A DNA stretch of 64,000 bases from Salarchaeum sp. JOR-1 (GCF_007833275.1 NZ_CP042241.1:1178001-1242000); one strand, 5' to 3'; numbered from the stretch's first letter, positions 53,229 to 62,545 are shown. Notes: generated by a model not told the origin, from the letters alone. Translations and numbers: made by a program.

Positions 53229-55598
53229 ATGTCTGACTCCGCGGAGGCCTCCGACGGGTCGCACGACGTCGAGGCCGAACTCTCCCGAGACATGGGTCTC
53301 TGGGGAATCACGTTCATCGGTATCGGCGCGATGATCGGCGCGGGCGTGTTCGCGCTCACCGGCTTCGCGGCCGGCCTCGCCGGGCCCGCGCTCCTGCTCG
53401 CGTTCCTCCTGAACGGCATCATCGCCTCCTTCACCGCGATGAGCTACGCCGAACTCGGCGCGGCGTTCCCGCGCTCGGGCGGCGCGTACAACTGGGTCAC
53501 CGAAGCCATCCCCCGCCCCTGGGGCTTCTTCACCGGCTGGACGAACTGGTTCGCGCAGGCCGTCGCCTGCGCGCTCTACGCCGTCACGTTCGGCTCGTTC
53601 TTCACCGAGTTCTTCATCATTCTCGGCCCGCTCCACCACGACTTCGCCCTGTTCGGAGTTATCACGAAAACCGTCCTCGATAAGGCGCTCGCCGCCGTTA
53701 TCGTCGCGTTCTTCGCGTACATCAACTACAGGGGGGCCGAGGAAACCGGACAGATCGGAATCGTCGTCACGACCATCAAGGTCATCATTCTCGGCGTGTT
53801 CGTCGTCTTCGGAACGCTCGCGACGCTCAAGGAACCGAACTGGACGGTCACCTTCCTCGGCGGCCAAGGCTTCTTCGCGAACGGCGTCACGGGCGTGCTC
53901 GCCGCGATGGGCTTCACGTACGTCGCCTTCGAGGGGTACGACATCATCGTCCAGTCCGGTGAGGAAGTCAAAAAGCCCGGAACGAACATCCCGAAAGCCA
54001 TCTTCTACTCCATCGTCGTCGTCATCCCCATCTACATCCTCGTGGCATTCGCCGCAATCGGCGGTATCGACGTGACCGCCGACCTCCTCTCCATCGCCGG
54101 CGTCTCCGGAACACCCGCCGACTGGACGACCTGGCAGCTGCTCGGCGAACTCGGCGAACTCGGCATCATTCAGGCCGCCGGCCAGTTCGTTCCCTACGGT
54201 CTCCCCCTCCTCCTCATCGCCGGTCTCACGGCCACGATGAGCGCGCTGAACGCGACGCTCTACGCGTCCTCCCGCATCGCGTTCTCCATGAGTCGGGACA
54301 AACTCCTTCCCGACCCGCTCTCCCAGATCCACGACTCGACACGCGCGCCCTACGTCTCCATCTTCGTCTCCGGGGCCGTCATCGGGCTGATGGCTATCGT
54401 CCTCCCAATCGAGTCAGTCGCCGCGGCCTCCTCGGTCATGTTCCTCCTCCTGTTCTCGATGGTGAACATCGCCGTCATCGCGATGCGGAAGAACCGCCCG
54501 GATCTCGAACGCCCCTTCGAGGTTCCGTTCATGCCGATAACTCCGGTTCTGGGCATTTTCTTCCAGCTCCTCCTCGCGCCGTTCCTCCTCTACACGCTCG
54601 GTCTCGGATTCGGTGAGGACGGCTTCATCGCGCTCGTCACGATGACGATCTGGTTCGCGCTCGGCGTCGGCGTCTACTACAGCTACTCCCAGGAGCGCGA
54701 ACTCGAACGCATGGAAGAACAGACCCCGGCGGTCGTCACGGAACGCGCGCCGGAAGACCGCGAGTACCAGGTCGTCGTCCCGGTCTCGAACCCGGAGAAC
54801 GTCGAGCAGTTCATGCGGACCGCCATCGACCTCGCGCAGGAGAACGACGGCGAAATCCTCGTGATGAGCGTCGTCACCGTCCCCCAGCAGACGCCCATCG
54901 AGGAGGGCCGGGCGTTCGTGGACGAGAAACGCGAGGTCATCGACGAGGCGATGTCGTTCGCGGACGACGAGAACGTCCCCGTCTCCGGCACCGTCCGCAT
55001 CGGCCACGACGTGTCGACGGCCATCCTGAACACGCTCGAACAGCAGTCCTCGGACGCCGTCCTGCTCGGGTGGCGCGGCCGCGGCCGCCGCCGCGACGCC
55101 GTGCTCGGAAGTAACGTCGACGCGGTCGTCACCGGCGCCCCGTGTGACGTGTTCGTCGAGAAAATCGGCGCCGACGCGGACGGATCCGTCGACTCCATCC
55201 TCGTCCCCGCGGCAGGCGGCCCGCACGGCGAACTCGCCGCCGAGGCCGCGCGCGCCGTCGCGCACTCCGAGGACGCGCCGGTCACCCTGTTCCGCGTCCG
55301 GGAACGCGGCGAGACCGACGGGGGCGAGAACGTGCTTGCCAACGTGCAGGCCGCGCTCGGCGATGTGGACGTGACCGTGACGGAAGTCGAGGCCGACGAC
55401 GTCGCGGACGCCATCGTCGAGGAGTCCGCGAACCACGACCTCACGCTCATCGGCGCGACCCGCGAGGGGATGCTCCAGCAGCTCGTGTTCGGCGCGATTC
55501 CGGAAGAAGTCGGTCGCCGCGCCGAGTCCACGGTCATCATGGCGAAGAGAAACATCGGGATCACCTCCCGGATTCGCCGCTGGTTCCACTGGGAATAA
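53229..55598 (+). CDS. APC-superfamily amino-acid permease fused to two universal stress domains
   Basis: 789 residues. About twelve membrane helices fill the first 490 residues; the family signature is WGITFIGIGAMIGAGVFALTGFAAG, then a YAELGAAFPRSGGAYNWVTEA loop. The soluble C-terminus has two Usp-like halves, from about residue 505 and 655, but neither keeps a clear full ATP motif. The ATG at 53229 lies 27 bases after a CTTTTTACGG box (leaderless). It is divergent from the Lrp-RCK_C regulator and its stop abuts that of a convergent homologue. Confidence 0.9.
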   Translation: MSDSAEASDGSHDVEAELSRDMGLWGITFIGIGAMIGAGVFALTGFAAGLAGPALLLAFLLNGIIASFTAMSYAELGAAFPRSGGAYNWVTEAIPRPWGFFTGWTNWFAQAVACALYAVTFGSFFTEFFIILGPLHHDFALFGVITKTVLDKALAAVIVAFFAYINYRGAEETGQIGIVVTTIKVIILGVFVVFGTLATLKEPNWTVTFLGGQGFFANGVTGVLAAMGFTYVAFEGYDIIVQSGEEVKKPGTNIPKAIFYSIVVVIPIYILVAFAAIGGIDVTADLLSIAGVSGTPADWTTWQLLGELGELGIIQAAGQFVPYGLPLLLIAGLTATMSALNATLYASSRIAFSMSRDKLLPDPLSQIHDSTRAPYVSIFVSGAVIGLMAIVLPIESVAAASSVMFLLLFSMVNIAVIAMRKNRPDLERPFEVPFMPITPVLGIFFQLLLAPFLLYTLGLGFGEDGFIALVTMTIWFALGVGVYYSYSQERELERMEEQTPAVVTERAPEDREYQVVVPVSNPENVEQFMRTAIDLAQENDGEILVMSVVTVPQQTPIEEGRAFVDEKREVIDEAMSFADDENVPVSGTVRIGHDVSTAILNTLEQQSSDAVLLGWRGRGRRRDAVLGSNVDAVVTGAPCDVFVEKIGADADGSVDSILVPAAGGPHGELAAEAARAVAHSEDAPVTLFRVRERGETDGGENVLANVQAALGDVDVTVTEVEADDVADAIVEESANHDLTLIGATREGMLQQLVFGAIPEEVGRRAESTVIMAKRNIGITSRIRRWFHWE

Positions 55599-57830
55599 TC
55601 AGACAGTGAACCGGTTGAGGAGGTAGCGGACGACGGTGTGGCCGCGTGTCGTCATCGCGTGCGTTAGCGCAACCGTGCAGTCGAGTTTCTCCGCGAGTTC
55701 GTCGGGGAGCGACCCGAACACGACGTCGTAGAGCACGTGGCGGGCGGCGGTTCCGACGACGACGAGCTCGGAGTCAGTGGCGGCCGCGGATAGCGTCTCG
55801 AAGGCATCGTCCGTCCGCGCGAGTTCGAGTGCTGTCGCCGCGTCACAGAGCGCGGCGACGGTCTCCTGGTGGGCGAGTGCGGACTCCCGCTGAGCGTCGG
55901 TCGCGTCCGCGTCGAGCGCCTGCAGGAGGCGGAGCGTGGCGTCGTGTTCGCTCGCGATGGCGTCCGCGACGACGACCGCGAGCGGGTCGTAGGGGCCGCC
56001 GTCGGCGGCGACGGACACTTCGTGGATGTCGTCGGGGAGCCCGCGGTTCCGCACGAACACGAGGTCGCTGTCGGCGTGCTCGATGTACCAGTCGACGTCC
56101 TCGTCCATGAACTTCTCGTGGCCGAACTCGGGTTCGACCTCGCCGAACGCGACGTCGAAGTCGGCGGCGTAGTTCGCGACGGCGCGACGGACGTCGTGGG
56201 AGACGACTTCTGTGGCCGTGATGGGCACGTCGAACTGGCTGGCGAAGTCGTTCGTGCGGTTCTCGAACGCGACGTCGCCCGCGTTCACTTCGCCGGCGGC
56301 GCTCGAGAGCGACACTTGGTCGGGGACGACCTCGAAGCGCGCGACCTCCACGCTGCCGTCGCGGCGCGCGGCGACGGACGCGGCCATCCGGAGGAGGGGA
56401 GCGATCCGGTCGAAGGGGGCGTCGGCGTCCACGGCGACGAGGACGCGCTGGTCGTCCGCCGCGAAGGCGTCCCGGATGCCGTCCGCGGACGTTGCGTCCG
56501 CGCTCCGCCGGATCGCGTCGACCGCCGCGCCCTCGCGTTCGACGCGAGACCGGCCGTACAGGAGGTACCACGCGACCGCGGCGACGACGATGCCGCCGGC
56601 GCCGAGCAGGGGGAGTCTCCCCATGTACGTGAGGAGAACGAGGCCGCCGCCGATGCCGAACAGTTGGGGCCACGGGTAGAAGGGGGCGGTGAACTCGGGG
56701 TCGTATCCCTCGAGGTCGCTCTCCCGGAACGCGATGAGTGCGAAATCGATGAGGACGAACACGAGGAGTTGGAACGCGCTCGCGAGTTTCGCGAGCGCGA
56801 CGACGTCGACGAACGCGATGAGCGCGAGCAGGACGACGCCCGTGACGCCGATGGACGCGATGGGCGTGCGGAAGCGGTCGTGCGTGGACGCGAACCGCTC
56901 GGGGAAGAGGCGGTCGCGCCCCATCGCGAGCGGGTAGCGAGACGAGGCGAGGATGCCGGCGTTCGCCATGCTCGTGAGCGCGAGCACGGCGACGACGGAG
57001 ACGACCGTGATGCCGAGGTCGCCCGCGAACTGCGCGGCGGCGTCAGCCATCGGCGTGTACGAGTGCGCGAGCACGCCCGCGGGAGTGACGCCGACGACGA
57101 CGAAGACGACGAACGTGTAGACGAGCATCATCAGCGCGATCGAGCCGAGGATGCCAAGCGGGATGTTTCGACCCGGGTTCTCGACTTCCTCGGCGACGCT
57201 CGCGATTTTCGTGACGCCCGCGTAGGAGACGAAAACGAATCCGGTTGCGGCGAGCAGGCCGTCGATTCCGTCCGCGAGGAAGGGGTGGTACTGGGCGTGG
57301 TCGACGTACGTGAGGCCGTCCCCGATGAAGACGAGGAGGACGGCGAGGACGACGCTCACGATGACGGCCTGGAGGCGGCCGGTCTGCTTGACGCCGAGGA
57401 CGTTCACGGCGAGCAGGAGGAGTCCGAGTCCGAGCGCGATCGGTTTCACGGACGCCGCGAGCGTCGGCGCGAAGAGGGCGAGGTAGGCGCCGAGGCCGAC
57501 GAGCGCGAACGCGCTCTTGAACACGAGGCTGAACCACGCGCCGATTCCGGCGATGGTACCCGCTCCCGGCCCCATCGCGCGGTCGATGTAGAGGTAGGTG
57601 CCGCCGGCCTCCGGCATCGCGGTCGCCATCTCCGCTTTCGCGAGCCCCGCGGGGAGGACGACGAGGCCGGCGAGCAGGTACGCGGCGATGACGGCGGGGC
57701 CGGCGAGTTCGGCGGCCAACCCCGGGAGGACGAAGATCCCGCTACCGACCATCGCGCCGATGCTCACCGTCAGCGTCGCGTACAGCCCGAGGTCGCGTTC
57801 GAGGGATTTCGGCATCGCGTTCTCAATCAC
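55599..57830 (-). CDS. APC-superfamily amino-acid permease with C-terminal Usp domains (second copy type)
   Basis: 743 residues. The permease part starts LGLYATLTVSIGAMVGSGIFVLPGLAAE with twelve helices, and contains SVAEEVENPGRNIPLGILGSI. After about residue 450, two Usp-like modules follow (DQRVLVAVDADAPFDRIAPL and later SDLVFVRNRGLPDD and VVVGTAARHVLYDVVFGSLPDELAEK). The GTG at 57830 is chosen over an ATG five codons later because AAGGAGGT stands five bases before it. Confidence 0.9.
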   Translation of the reverse strand: MIENAMPKSLERDLGLYATLTVSIGAMVGSGIFVLPGLAAELAGPAVIAAYLLAGLVVLPAGLAKAEMATAMPEAGGTYLYIDRAMGPGAGTIAGIGAWFSLVFKSAFALVGLGAYLALFAPTLAASVKPIALGLGLLLLAVNVLGVKQTGRLQAVIVSVVLAVLLVFIGDGLTYVDHAQYHPFLADGIDGLLAATGFVFVSYAGVTKIASVAEEVENPGRNIPLGILGSIALMMLVYTFVVFVVVGVTPAGVLAHSYTPMADAAAQFAGDLGITVVSVVAVLALTSMANAGILASSRYPLAMGRDRLFPERFASTHDRFRTPIASIGVTGVVLLALIAFVDVVALAKLASAFQLLVFVLIDFALIAFRESDLEGYDPEFTAPFYPWPQLFGIGGGLVLLTYMGRLPLLGAGGIVVAAVAWYLLYGRSRVEREGAAVDAIRRSADATSADGIRDAFAADDQRVLVAVDADAPFDRIAPLLRMAASVAARRDGSVEVARFEVVPDQVSLSSAAGEVNAGDVAFENRTNDFASQFDVPITATEVVSHDVRRAVANYAADFDVAFGEVEPEFGHEKFMDEDVDWYIEHADSDLVFVRNRGLPDDIHEVSVAADGGPYDPLAVVVADAIASEHDATLRLLQALDADATDAQRESALAHQETVAALCDAATALELARTDDAFETLSAAATDSELVVVGTAARHVLYDVVFGSLPDELAEKLDCTVALTHAMTTRGHTVVRYLLNRFTV

Positions 57831-57835
57831 GCTCG

Positions 57836-57843
57836 ACCTCCTT
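57836..57843 (-). promoter_or_regulatory. Strong Shine-Dalgarno of the second APC-Usp gene
   Basis: AAGGAGGT on the minus strand, five bases upstream of the GTG at 57830. It decides the start and shows that this gene is SD-led, unlike its divergent neighbour adk. Confidence 0.7.
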
Positions 57844-57876
57844 GAATGCCTCCGGTGAATTCTCCCGCAATCGACC

Positions 57877-57885
57877 GCTTTATGC
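57877..57885. promoter_or_regulatory. Shared TATA box between adk and the APC-Usp gene
   Basis: GCTTTATGC on the plus strand is about 30 bases from the adk ATG; its complement GCATAAAGC would start minus-strand transcripts about 20 bases before the SD-led GTG. Confidence 0.45.
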
Positions 57886-57908
57886 CCGTGCCGTGGGCAC
57901 TGAAACGT

Positions 57909-58556
57909 ATGACCGACGTCGACCCACGGATTCTCATCCTCGGTGCGCCGGGCGCTGGAAAGGGAACGCAGAGTCGCCGACTCGCGGACAATTACGGCAT
58001 CGAGCATATCACGACGGGCGACGCGCTCCGCGCGAACAAGCACATGGAGACGGAGTACGGCACGCCCGCGGAGTACATGGACGCCGGCGAACTCGTCCCC
58101 GATCCGGTCGTGAACGAGATCGTGAAGGCCGCTATCGAGGACGCGGCGGGCTTCGTGCTCGACGGCTACCCCCGCAACGAGTCCCAGACGGAGTACCTCG
58201 ACGGCATCACCGACCTCGACGTGGTGCTCTACCTCGACGTGGCCGACGACGAACTCGTCCGCCGACTCACCGGCCGCCGCGTCTGCGAGGAGTGCGGCGC
58301 GACCTACCACGTGGACTTCAACCCGCCCGAGGAGGAGGGTGTCTGTGACGAGTGCGGCGGCGACCTCTACCAGCGCGACGACGACACCGAGGAGACCGCG
58401 CGCGAACGCATCAGCGTCTACGAGGAGAACACGCAGCCCGTCATCGACTACTTCCGGGACGCCGGCCTGCTCGTCGAAATCGACGGCGAGCAGACGCCGG
58501 ACGAGGTCTGGGCGGACGTCGAGGACGCGGTCGACGCCCACCTCGACGACGCGTAA
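57909..58556 (+). CDS. adk: Adenylate kinase
   Basis: 215 residues, the long (bacterial-type) form with a zinc-containing lid. The P-loop is [12 protein letters not shown], followed by TGDALRAN and DGYPRNESQ. The lid has four cysteines: CEEC and CDEC, about 20 residues apart. The ATG at 57909 sits about 30 bases from a TTTATG box and excludes an upstream frame of 21 residues. It begins the adk-DUF106-cmk-cbf5 string. Confidence 0.96.
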   Translation: MTDVDPRILILGAPGAGKGTQSRRLADNYGIEHITTGDALRANKHMETEYGTPAEYMDAGELVPDPVVNEIVKAAIEDAAGFVLDGYPRNESQTEYLDGITDLDVVLYLDVADDELVRRLTGRRVCEECGATYHVDFNPPEEEGVCDECGGDLYQRDDDTEETARERISVYEENTQPVIDYFRDAGLLVEIDGEQTPDEVWADVEDAVDAHLDDA

Positions 58557-58612
58557 GCGTCCGGACGAGTAGGGACAGGTTGATGAACGCCCGCTTCAGA
58601 CTCTTTAGGTAG

Positions 58613-59500
58613 ATGGCTCGAACCGAACAGACAGTCCGGTCGCTCGTCCGCGAGGATCCCGAGCTGGCGGACGCCCTCGAACGCCTCCTCGACCAGCAGG
58701 AAGGCGGCGAGGGGGACGCCCTGAAGTGGCGGAACGTGAAGGAGGACGTGACGACCGGGCAGTGGGGACGCCTCATCGAGAAGGGCGTGCTGGAGGACGC
58801 CGACGACGGCTTCCGGCTCACCGACACGGACGAAATCCGGGAGGCGCTCTCGGAGGACGTGGAGGCCGACGACGACGAGGATTCGAGTTGGTCGCAGTGG
58901 GACAAGATGGCGGCCGTCGGCGCGGTCGCGATGATGGCCGGCTACTCTATCGGGAGCGTTCGGAACACGGTCGGTCGGTTCCTCGACCTGGTGCTCGGCC
59001 CGCTCGACGCGATGCTCCCCTTCTACCTCGTCATTCTCGTGCTCGCGACCCTCACCGGACTCTACTCCACCATCCTCCAAGACAACCTCATGGACATGTC
59101 CGGGATGGGCGAACACCAGGAGCGCATGCAGGAGATTCAGGACGCCCAGAAGGAGGCGCGCGCGAACGACAACGACGAGCGCCTCGACCAGCTCCGCGAG
59201 GAACAGATGGAGCTGATGGGCGACCAGCTCGGCATGTTCAAACAGCAGTTCCGGCCGATGGTGTGGATCATGCTCATCACCATTCCAGTGTTCCTCTGGA
59301 TGTACTGGATGCTGCTGGCGGGCCACGTCGACGGCGGCGAGGGATACCTCGTCCTCCCGATGTTCGGCCGGCTCGAACTCCTGGACGGCGTCGCCGGGTT
59401 CTTCCCGGCGTGGATCGTCTGGTACTTCTTCTGTACGATGAGCATCGGCCAGATCCTCCGGAAGGCCCTCAACGTCCAGACCGGTCCGGACACGGCCTGA
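58613..59500 (+). CDS. DUF106 (EMC3/TMCO1-like) membrane protein, Oxa1 superfamily
   Basis: 295 residues. A soluble N-terminus with a winged-helix-like region precedes three membrane segments (about residues 105-120, 140-160 and 220-240) plus a final helix. Between helices 1 and 2 of the core is the charged coiled coil [33 protein letters not shown], characteristic of DUF106. These archaeal relatives of YidC/Get1/EMC3 help insert membrane proteins. Its classical neighbourhood is secY-adk-DUF106-cmk. Confidence 0.92.
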   Translation: MARTEQTVRSLVREDPELADALERLLDQQEGGEGDALKWRNVKEDVTTGQWGRLIEKGVLEDADDGFRLTDTDEIREALSEDVEADDDEDSSWSQWDKMAAVGAVAMMAGYSIGSVRNTVGRFLDLVLGPLDAMLPFYLVILVLATLTGLYSTILQDNLMDMSGMGEHQERMQEIQDAQKEARANDNDERLDQLREEQMELMGDQLGMFKQQFRPMVWIMLITIPVFLWMYWMLLAGHVDGGEGYLVLPMFGRLELLDGVAGFFPAWIVWYFFCTMSIGQILRKALNVQTGPDTA

Positions 59501-59543
59501 CGCGGTTCACAACCTCTTTACTTCGCGCGGGCTGAGGACTGAT

Positions 59544-60122
59544 ATGTTGATTACTATCTCGGGCCCGCCGGGCTGCGGGAAGTCCACGAACGCCGCCGCA
59601 TTGGCGGACGCACTGGACTACGACCACGTCTCCGGCGGCGACATCTTCCGGGCGCTCGCGGACGAGCGCGGCCTCTCCCTCGCGGAGTTCAACGAACTCG
59701 CGGAGACGGACGACCAGATAGACCGCGATCTCGACCAGCAGTTGCGGGAGACCGCGCGCACGCGCGACGACCTCGTTCTGGAGTCCCGGCTGTCGGGGTG
59801 GATGGCGGGCGAGTACGCCGACCTCAAAATCTGGCTGGACGCCCCGCTCGAAATCCGGGCGGAGCGCATCGCGGAACGCGAAACCAAGTCCGTCGCGGAC
59901 GCGCTCGCGGAGACCGAGGAGCGCGAGGCGTCGGAGACGGCGCGCTACCGCGAGTACTACGGCATCGACTTCGACGACCACTCCATCTACGACCTCGCCG
60001 TGAACACGGCGCGCTGGGGGGAGGACGAGACGCTCGACCTCCTGCTCGCGGCCGTCGAGGCCTACGACCCGAGCGCGGACGAGGGATCGACGCCGGTCGA
60101 GGGCGTTACGTACGAGTTCTGA
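59544..60122 (+). CDS. cmk: Cytidylate kinase, archaeal type
   Basis: 192 residues. The P-loop is [16 protein letters not shown], followed by [26 protein letters not shown] and [13 protein letters not shown]. It phosphorylates CMP/dCMP. A CTCTTTACTT box about 28 bases upstream indicates a leaderless message. The stop shares a base with the truB ATG (TGATG). Confidence 0.94.
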   Translation: MLITISGPPGCGKSTNAAALADALDYDHVSGGDIFRALADERGLSLAEFNELAETDDQIDRDLDQQLRETARTRDDLVLESRLSGWMAGEYADLKIWLDAPLEIRAERIAERETKSVADALAETEEREASETARYREYYGIDFDDHSIYDLAVNTARWGEDETLDLLLAAVEAYDPSADEGSTPVEGVTYEF

Positions 60123-60988
60123 TGCGCGCACCACCCATGGAGCGGTCGGTCGAGAGCCTGCTCGAATTCGGAGTCGTGAACCTCGATAAGCCCCCGGGGC
60201 CGTCCGCGCACGAGGTGTCCGCGTGGGTGCGGGACTTCGCCGGCGTGGAGAAGGCCGCGCACGCGGGCACGCTCGACCCGAAAGTCACGGGCTGTCTCCC
60301 CGTGCTCACGGGGACGGCGCCCCGGCTCGCGCCCGCACTCTTGGAGGGGTCGAAGGAGTACGTCGCCGTGCTCGAACTCCACGACGACGCCCCCGGCGAC
60401 CTCCGGGACGTGATCGCGGAGTTCGAGGGCCCGCTCTACCAGAAACCACCGCGGAAGTCCGCGGTGTCCCGCCGCCTCCGCGTCCGCGAGGTCTACACGC
60501 TCGACGTGCTCGAAGTCCGGGAGCGCCAGGCGCTCCTCCGAATCGAGTGCGAGAGCGGAACCTACGTCCGGAAGCTCTGTCACGACCTCGGGCTGGCGCT
60601 CGGCACGGGCGCACACATGGGCCACCTCCGCCGCACCGCGACCGGCCCGTTCGACGATTCGGATCTCGTGACGATGCACGAGTACGTGGACGCGCTCGCG
60701 GAGTGGCGCGACCGCGGGGCGGAGGACTGGATTCGCGGCGTCGTCCAGCCCGCGGAGAACGCGCTCGTCCACCTCCCGCACGTCACCATCGCGCCCTCTG
60801 CCGCGAGCGAGGTGGCGAACGGCGCGCCCGTCTACGCGCCCGGCGTCATCGACCACGACGACCCCGAGCCCGGCGCGCTCGTCGCGTGCGTCACTCCGAA
60901 CGACGCCGCGGTCTGCCTCGGCCGCGCCACCGGCGCGCTCGACGCCGACTCCGGCGAAGCCGTCACGCTCGAACGCGTCCTCGTCTAG
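60122..60988 (+). CDS. truB: tRNA/rRNA pseudouridine synthase Cbf5/TruB
   Basis: 288 residues. The catalytic motif is HAGTLDPKVTGCLPV with the aspartate, preceded by FGVVNLDKPPGPSAHEV. CESGTYVRKLCHDLG and a C-terminal PUA domain follow. In archaea this is the catalytic subunit of H/ACA box RNPs (with Nop10, Gar1, L7Ae) and also acts on tRNA position 55. The ATG at 60122 overlaps the cmk stop; ATG at 60137 is an alternative. Confidence 0.93.
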   Translation: MRAPPMERSVESLLEFGVVNLDKPPGPSAHEVSAWVRDFAGVEKAAHAGTLDPKVTGCLPVLTGTAPRLAPALLEGSKEYVAVLELHDDAPGDLRDVIAEFEGPLYQKPPRKSAVSRRLRVREVYTLDVLEVRERQALLRIECESGTYVRKLCHDLGLALGTGAHMGHLRRTATGPFDDSDLVTMHEYVDALAEWRDRGAEDWIRGVVQPAENALVHLPHVTIAPSAASEVANGAPVYAPGVIDHDDPEPGALVACVTPNDAAVCLGRATGALDADSGEAVTLERVLV

Positions 60989-61036
60989 CCCGCGAAACGA
61001 AGCCCTTAACCCCGGGCCACTCCTCGAAACACGTGT

Positions 61037-61107
61037 GGGGCCGTGGGGTAGCGGTATCCTCGGCGCATGGGGTGCGTCGGACCCGAGTTCGAATCTCGGC
61101 GGGCCCA
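61037..61107 (+). tRNA. tRNA-Pro (anticodon GGG)
   Basis: 71 bases fold into a cloverleaf: D arm with GGGGTAGCGGTATCCT, anticodon stem GGCGC/GCGTC with loop ATGGGGT, T arm CCGAG-TTCGAAT-CTCGG, discriminator A, no encoded CCA. The anticodon GGG reads CCC and CCU. The acceptor stem GGGGCCG with CGGGCCC has one G-G mismatch at pair 4-69. A CTTAACC box about 30 bases upstream may be its promoter, and TTTT follows the 3' end. Confidence 0.9.
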
Positions 61108-61216
61108 CTTTTCAGCATTCGTTGCCACAGAGCGACTGCGACGAACTCGTACACGCCGCCCGGAGCCGTCCGTATCGAGTGTTCCGTCGGTCGTTTTACG
61201 ATATTTGGTAGAAGGC

Positions 61217-61222
61217 TTTTAT
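61217..61222 (+). promoter_or_regulatory. TATA box of the response-regulator gene
   Basis: CTTTTATC, with a predicted start near 61246. It lies too close to the ATG at 61236 and therefore favours the GTG at 61251 as start codon. Confidence 0.5.
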
Positions 61223-61250
61223 CAGTCTCACTGGAATGGTCGGGTATCGC

Positions 61251-61808
61251 GTGTCCCGGAATACTGTCGTCGTTGTCGAGGACGAACGATCCGTCCGCGA
61301 CCTCTACACGGCCTGGCTCGCTGACGCGTACGACGTTCGGACAGCCGACACGCTCGCGGACGCTCGCGACGCGCTCGACGACACGGTGGACGCGGTGTTA
61401 CTCGACCGGAATCTTCCGGACGGCACCGGTGACGACCTCCTCGAGACGATAGCCGAGCGCGACCTCACGTGTCGCGTCGCGATGGTTACGGGCGTCGAAC
61501 CCGACATCGACGTGATTTCGCTGGGATTCGACGACTACCTCGTGAAGCCGGTGGAGCGTGACGTGCTCGTTGAAACCGTCGAGCGGCTTGTCGACCTCCA
61601 CGACTACCCGGGGGCCGTCCGTGCGTACTATCAGATGGCCGCGGCGAAGGCGTCCCTGGAGGAGGCGAAGTCACCGACCGAACTCGCACGCGACGAGCGA
61701 TACCGCGAGCTCTGCGGGGAGTTCGAGGCGCTTCAGGAACGAGTGGGGCCGACTGCGGGGACGACGAACCCGAACGTGGTTCGCGTGTTGTTCCGCGGTC
61801 TCGCCTAG
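61251..61808 (+). CDS. HalX-type response regulator
   Basis: 185 residues. The receiver domain has VVVVEDERSVRDLYTAWL with the acidic pocket, phospho-acceptor D in AVLLDRNLPDG near residue 52, and lysine in YLVKPVERDVL. The C-terminal HalX-like region is helical: AYYQMAAAKASLEEAKSPTELARDERYREL. No DNA-binding domain is present. GTG at 61251 is chosen from promoter spacing; ATG at 61236 would add five residues upstream of the predicted transcript start. It overlaps the convergent gene by four bases. Confidence 0.88.
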   Translation: MSRNTVVVVEDERSVRDLYTAWLADAYDVRTADTLADARDALDDTVDAVLLDRNLPDGTGDDLLETIAERDLTCRVAMVTGVEPDIDVISLGFDDYLVKPVERDVLVETVERLVDLHDYPGAVRAYYQMAAAKASLEEAKSPTELARDERYRELCGEFEALQERVGPTAGTTNPNVVRVLFRGLA

Positions 61809-62269
61809 GCGTCGCCGAAGCACTTCAGGACGAGTGCGAGGAAGCAGACCGCGCCGATAGTCGGAACGATGAGCGTCAACATCGGATGGCTCGTGATGTG
61901 TGCGGCCTTCGCCAGCCCCACGACGAGGTAGGCGGTGATGAACACCATCGCGGGGGCGAGGAGGAGCCACGCTGTCAGCGGGGATCGCTGTGTCGCCGTT
62001 GTCTCTCCGGTATCGGGCTTGGCGAACGCGATGTCCGTGACGCCGAGGCCGTGGGGCGTGCAGCGTCGTTTCACCATCCACCACGCGTCCCGCGCGTCGC
62101 TCGGGAGTTCGTGCACGAACACGATGAGGTAGTCGCAGCCGCGGCCGACGGTTTCGGGGTGTCGGTGGATGCCCGCGTGGCCGTACGCGGCGAGGCCGGC
62201 CACGAGTTCGACGCCGATGTTGTCGTCGATGAGCAGGTCGCAGTCCCCGCTTCCGTTCTGCACGGTCAC
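61805..62269 (-). CDS. Membrane protein with soluble N-terminal domain; true N-terminus uncertain
   Basis: From the only in-frame start (GTG 62269) it has 154 residues: a soluble alpha/beta part with NGSGDCDLLIDDNIGVELVAGL and YLIVFVHELPSDARDAWWMVKRR, then two membrane helices (LLLAPAMVFITAYLVVGL and the last 20 residues). The same frame stays open and protein-like for about 50 further codons upstream (VLFESVQQALHADELASPPE, QWIRGEIRQALGDVPVTV) without a start codon. The gene is probably longer and shifted or mis-started at its 5' end. Function unknown. Confidence 0.6.
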   Translation of the reverse strand: MTVQNGSGDCDLLIDDNIGVELVAGLAAYGHAGIHRHPETVGRGCDYLIVFVHELPSDARDAWWMVKRRCTPHGLGVTDIAFAKPDTGETTATQRSPLTAWLLLAPAMVFITAYLVVGLAKAAHITSHPMLTLIVPTIGAVCFLALVLKCFGDA

Positions 62270-62545
62270 GGGAACGTCACCGAGCGCTTGGCGGATTTCT
62301 CCCCGGATCCACTGCGCGAGATGGCGGCCCTCCGGTGGGGACGCGAGTTCGTCCGCATGGAGCGCTTGCTGGACCGATTCGAACAGGACTGCGGCGTCGT
62401 CGGGCGGCCGCTGTTCGGGTGTCGGCGTGGCGCGTGCGTTCCGCGCGGACTGATTCAGGGCTATTGGTCGTCGCTCCCCTGAACATCTCTCACGGTGCGG
62501 CCAAGTGTTACTGCCGAACCATATCGAGCGCGACCGCCCGTGACC

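Noticed and set aside
52401-54332. A 643-codon minus-strand ORF covering the permease and regulator
   Set aside because: Only the C-terminal 244 codons match a real protein (Lrp/RCK_C); the rest is antisense to the APC-Usp gene and simply open because of GC bias.
55599-58541. A 980-codon minus-strand ORF with a large N-terminal extension over adk
   Set aside because: The extension is antisense to adk and has no family features; an SD and GTG at 57830 define the real start of the permease.
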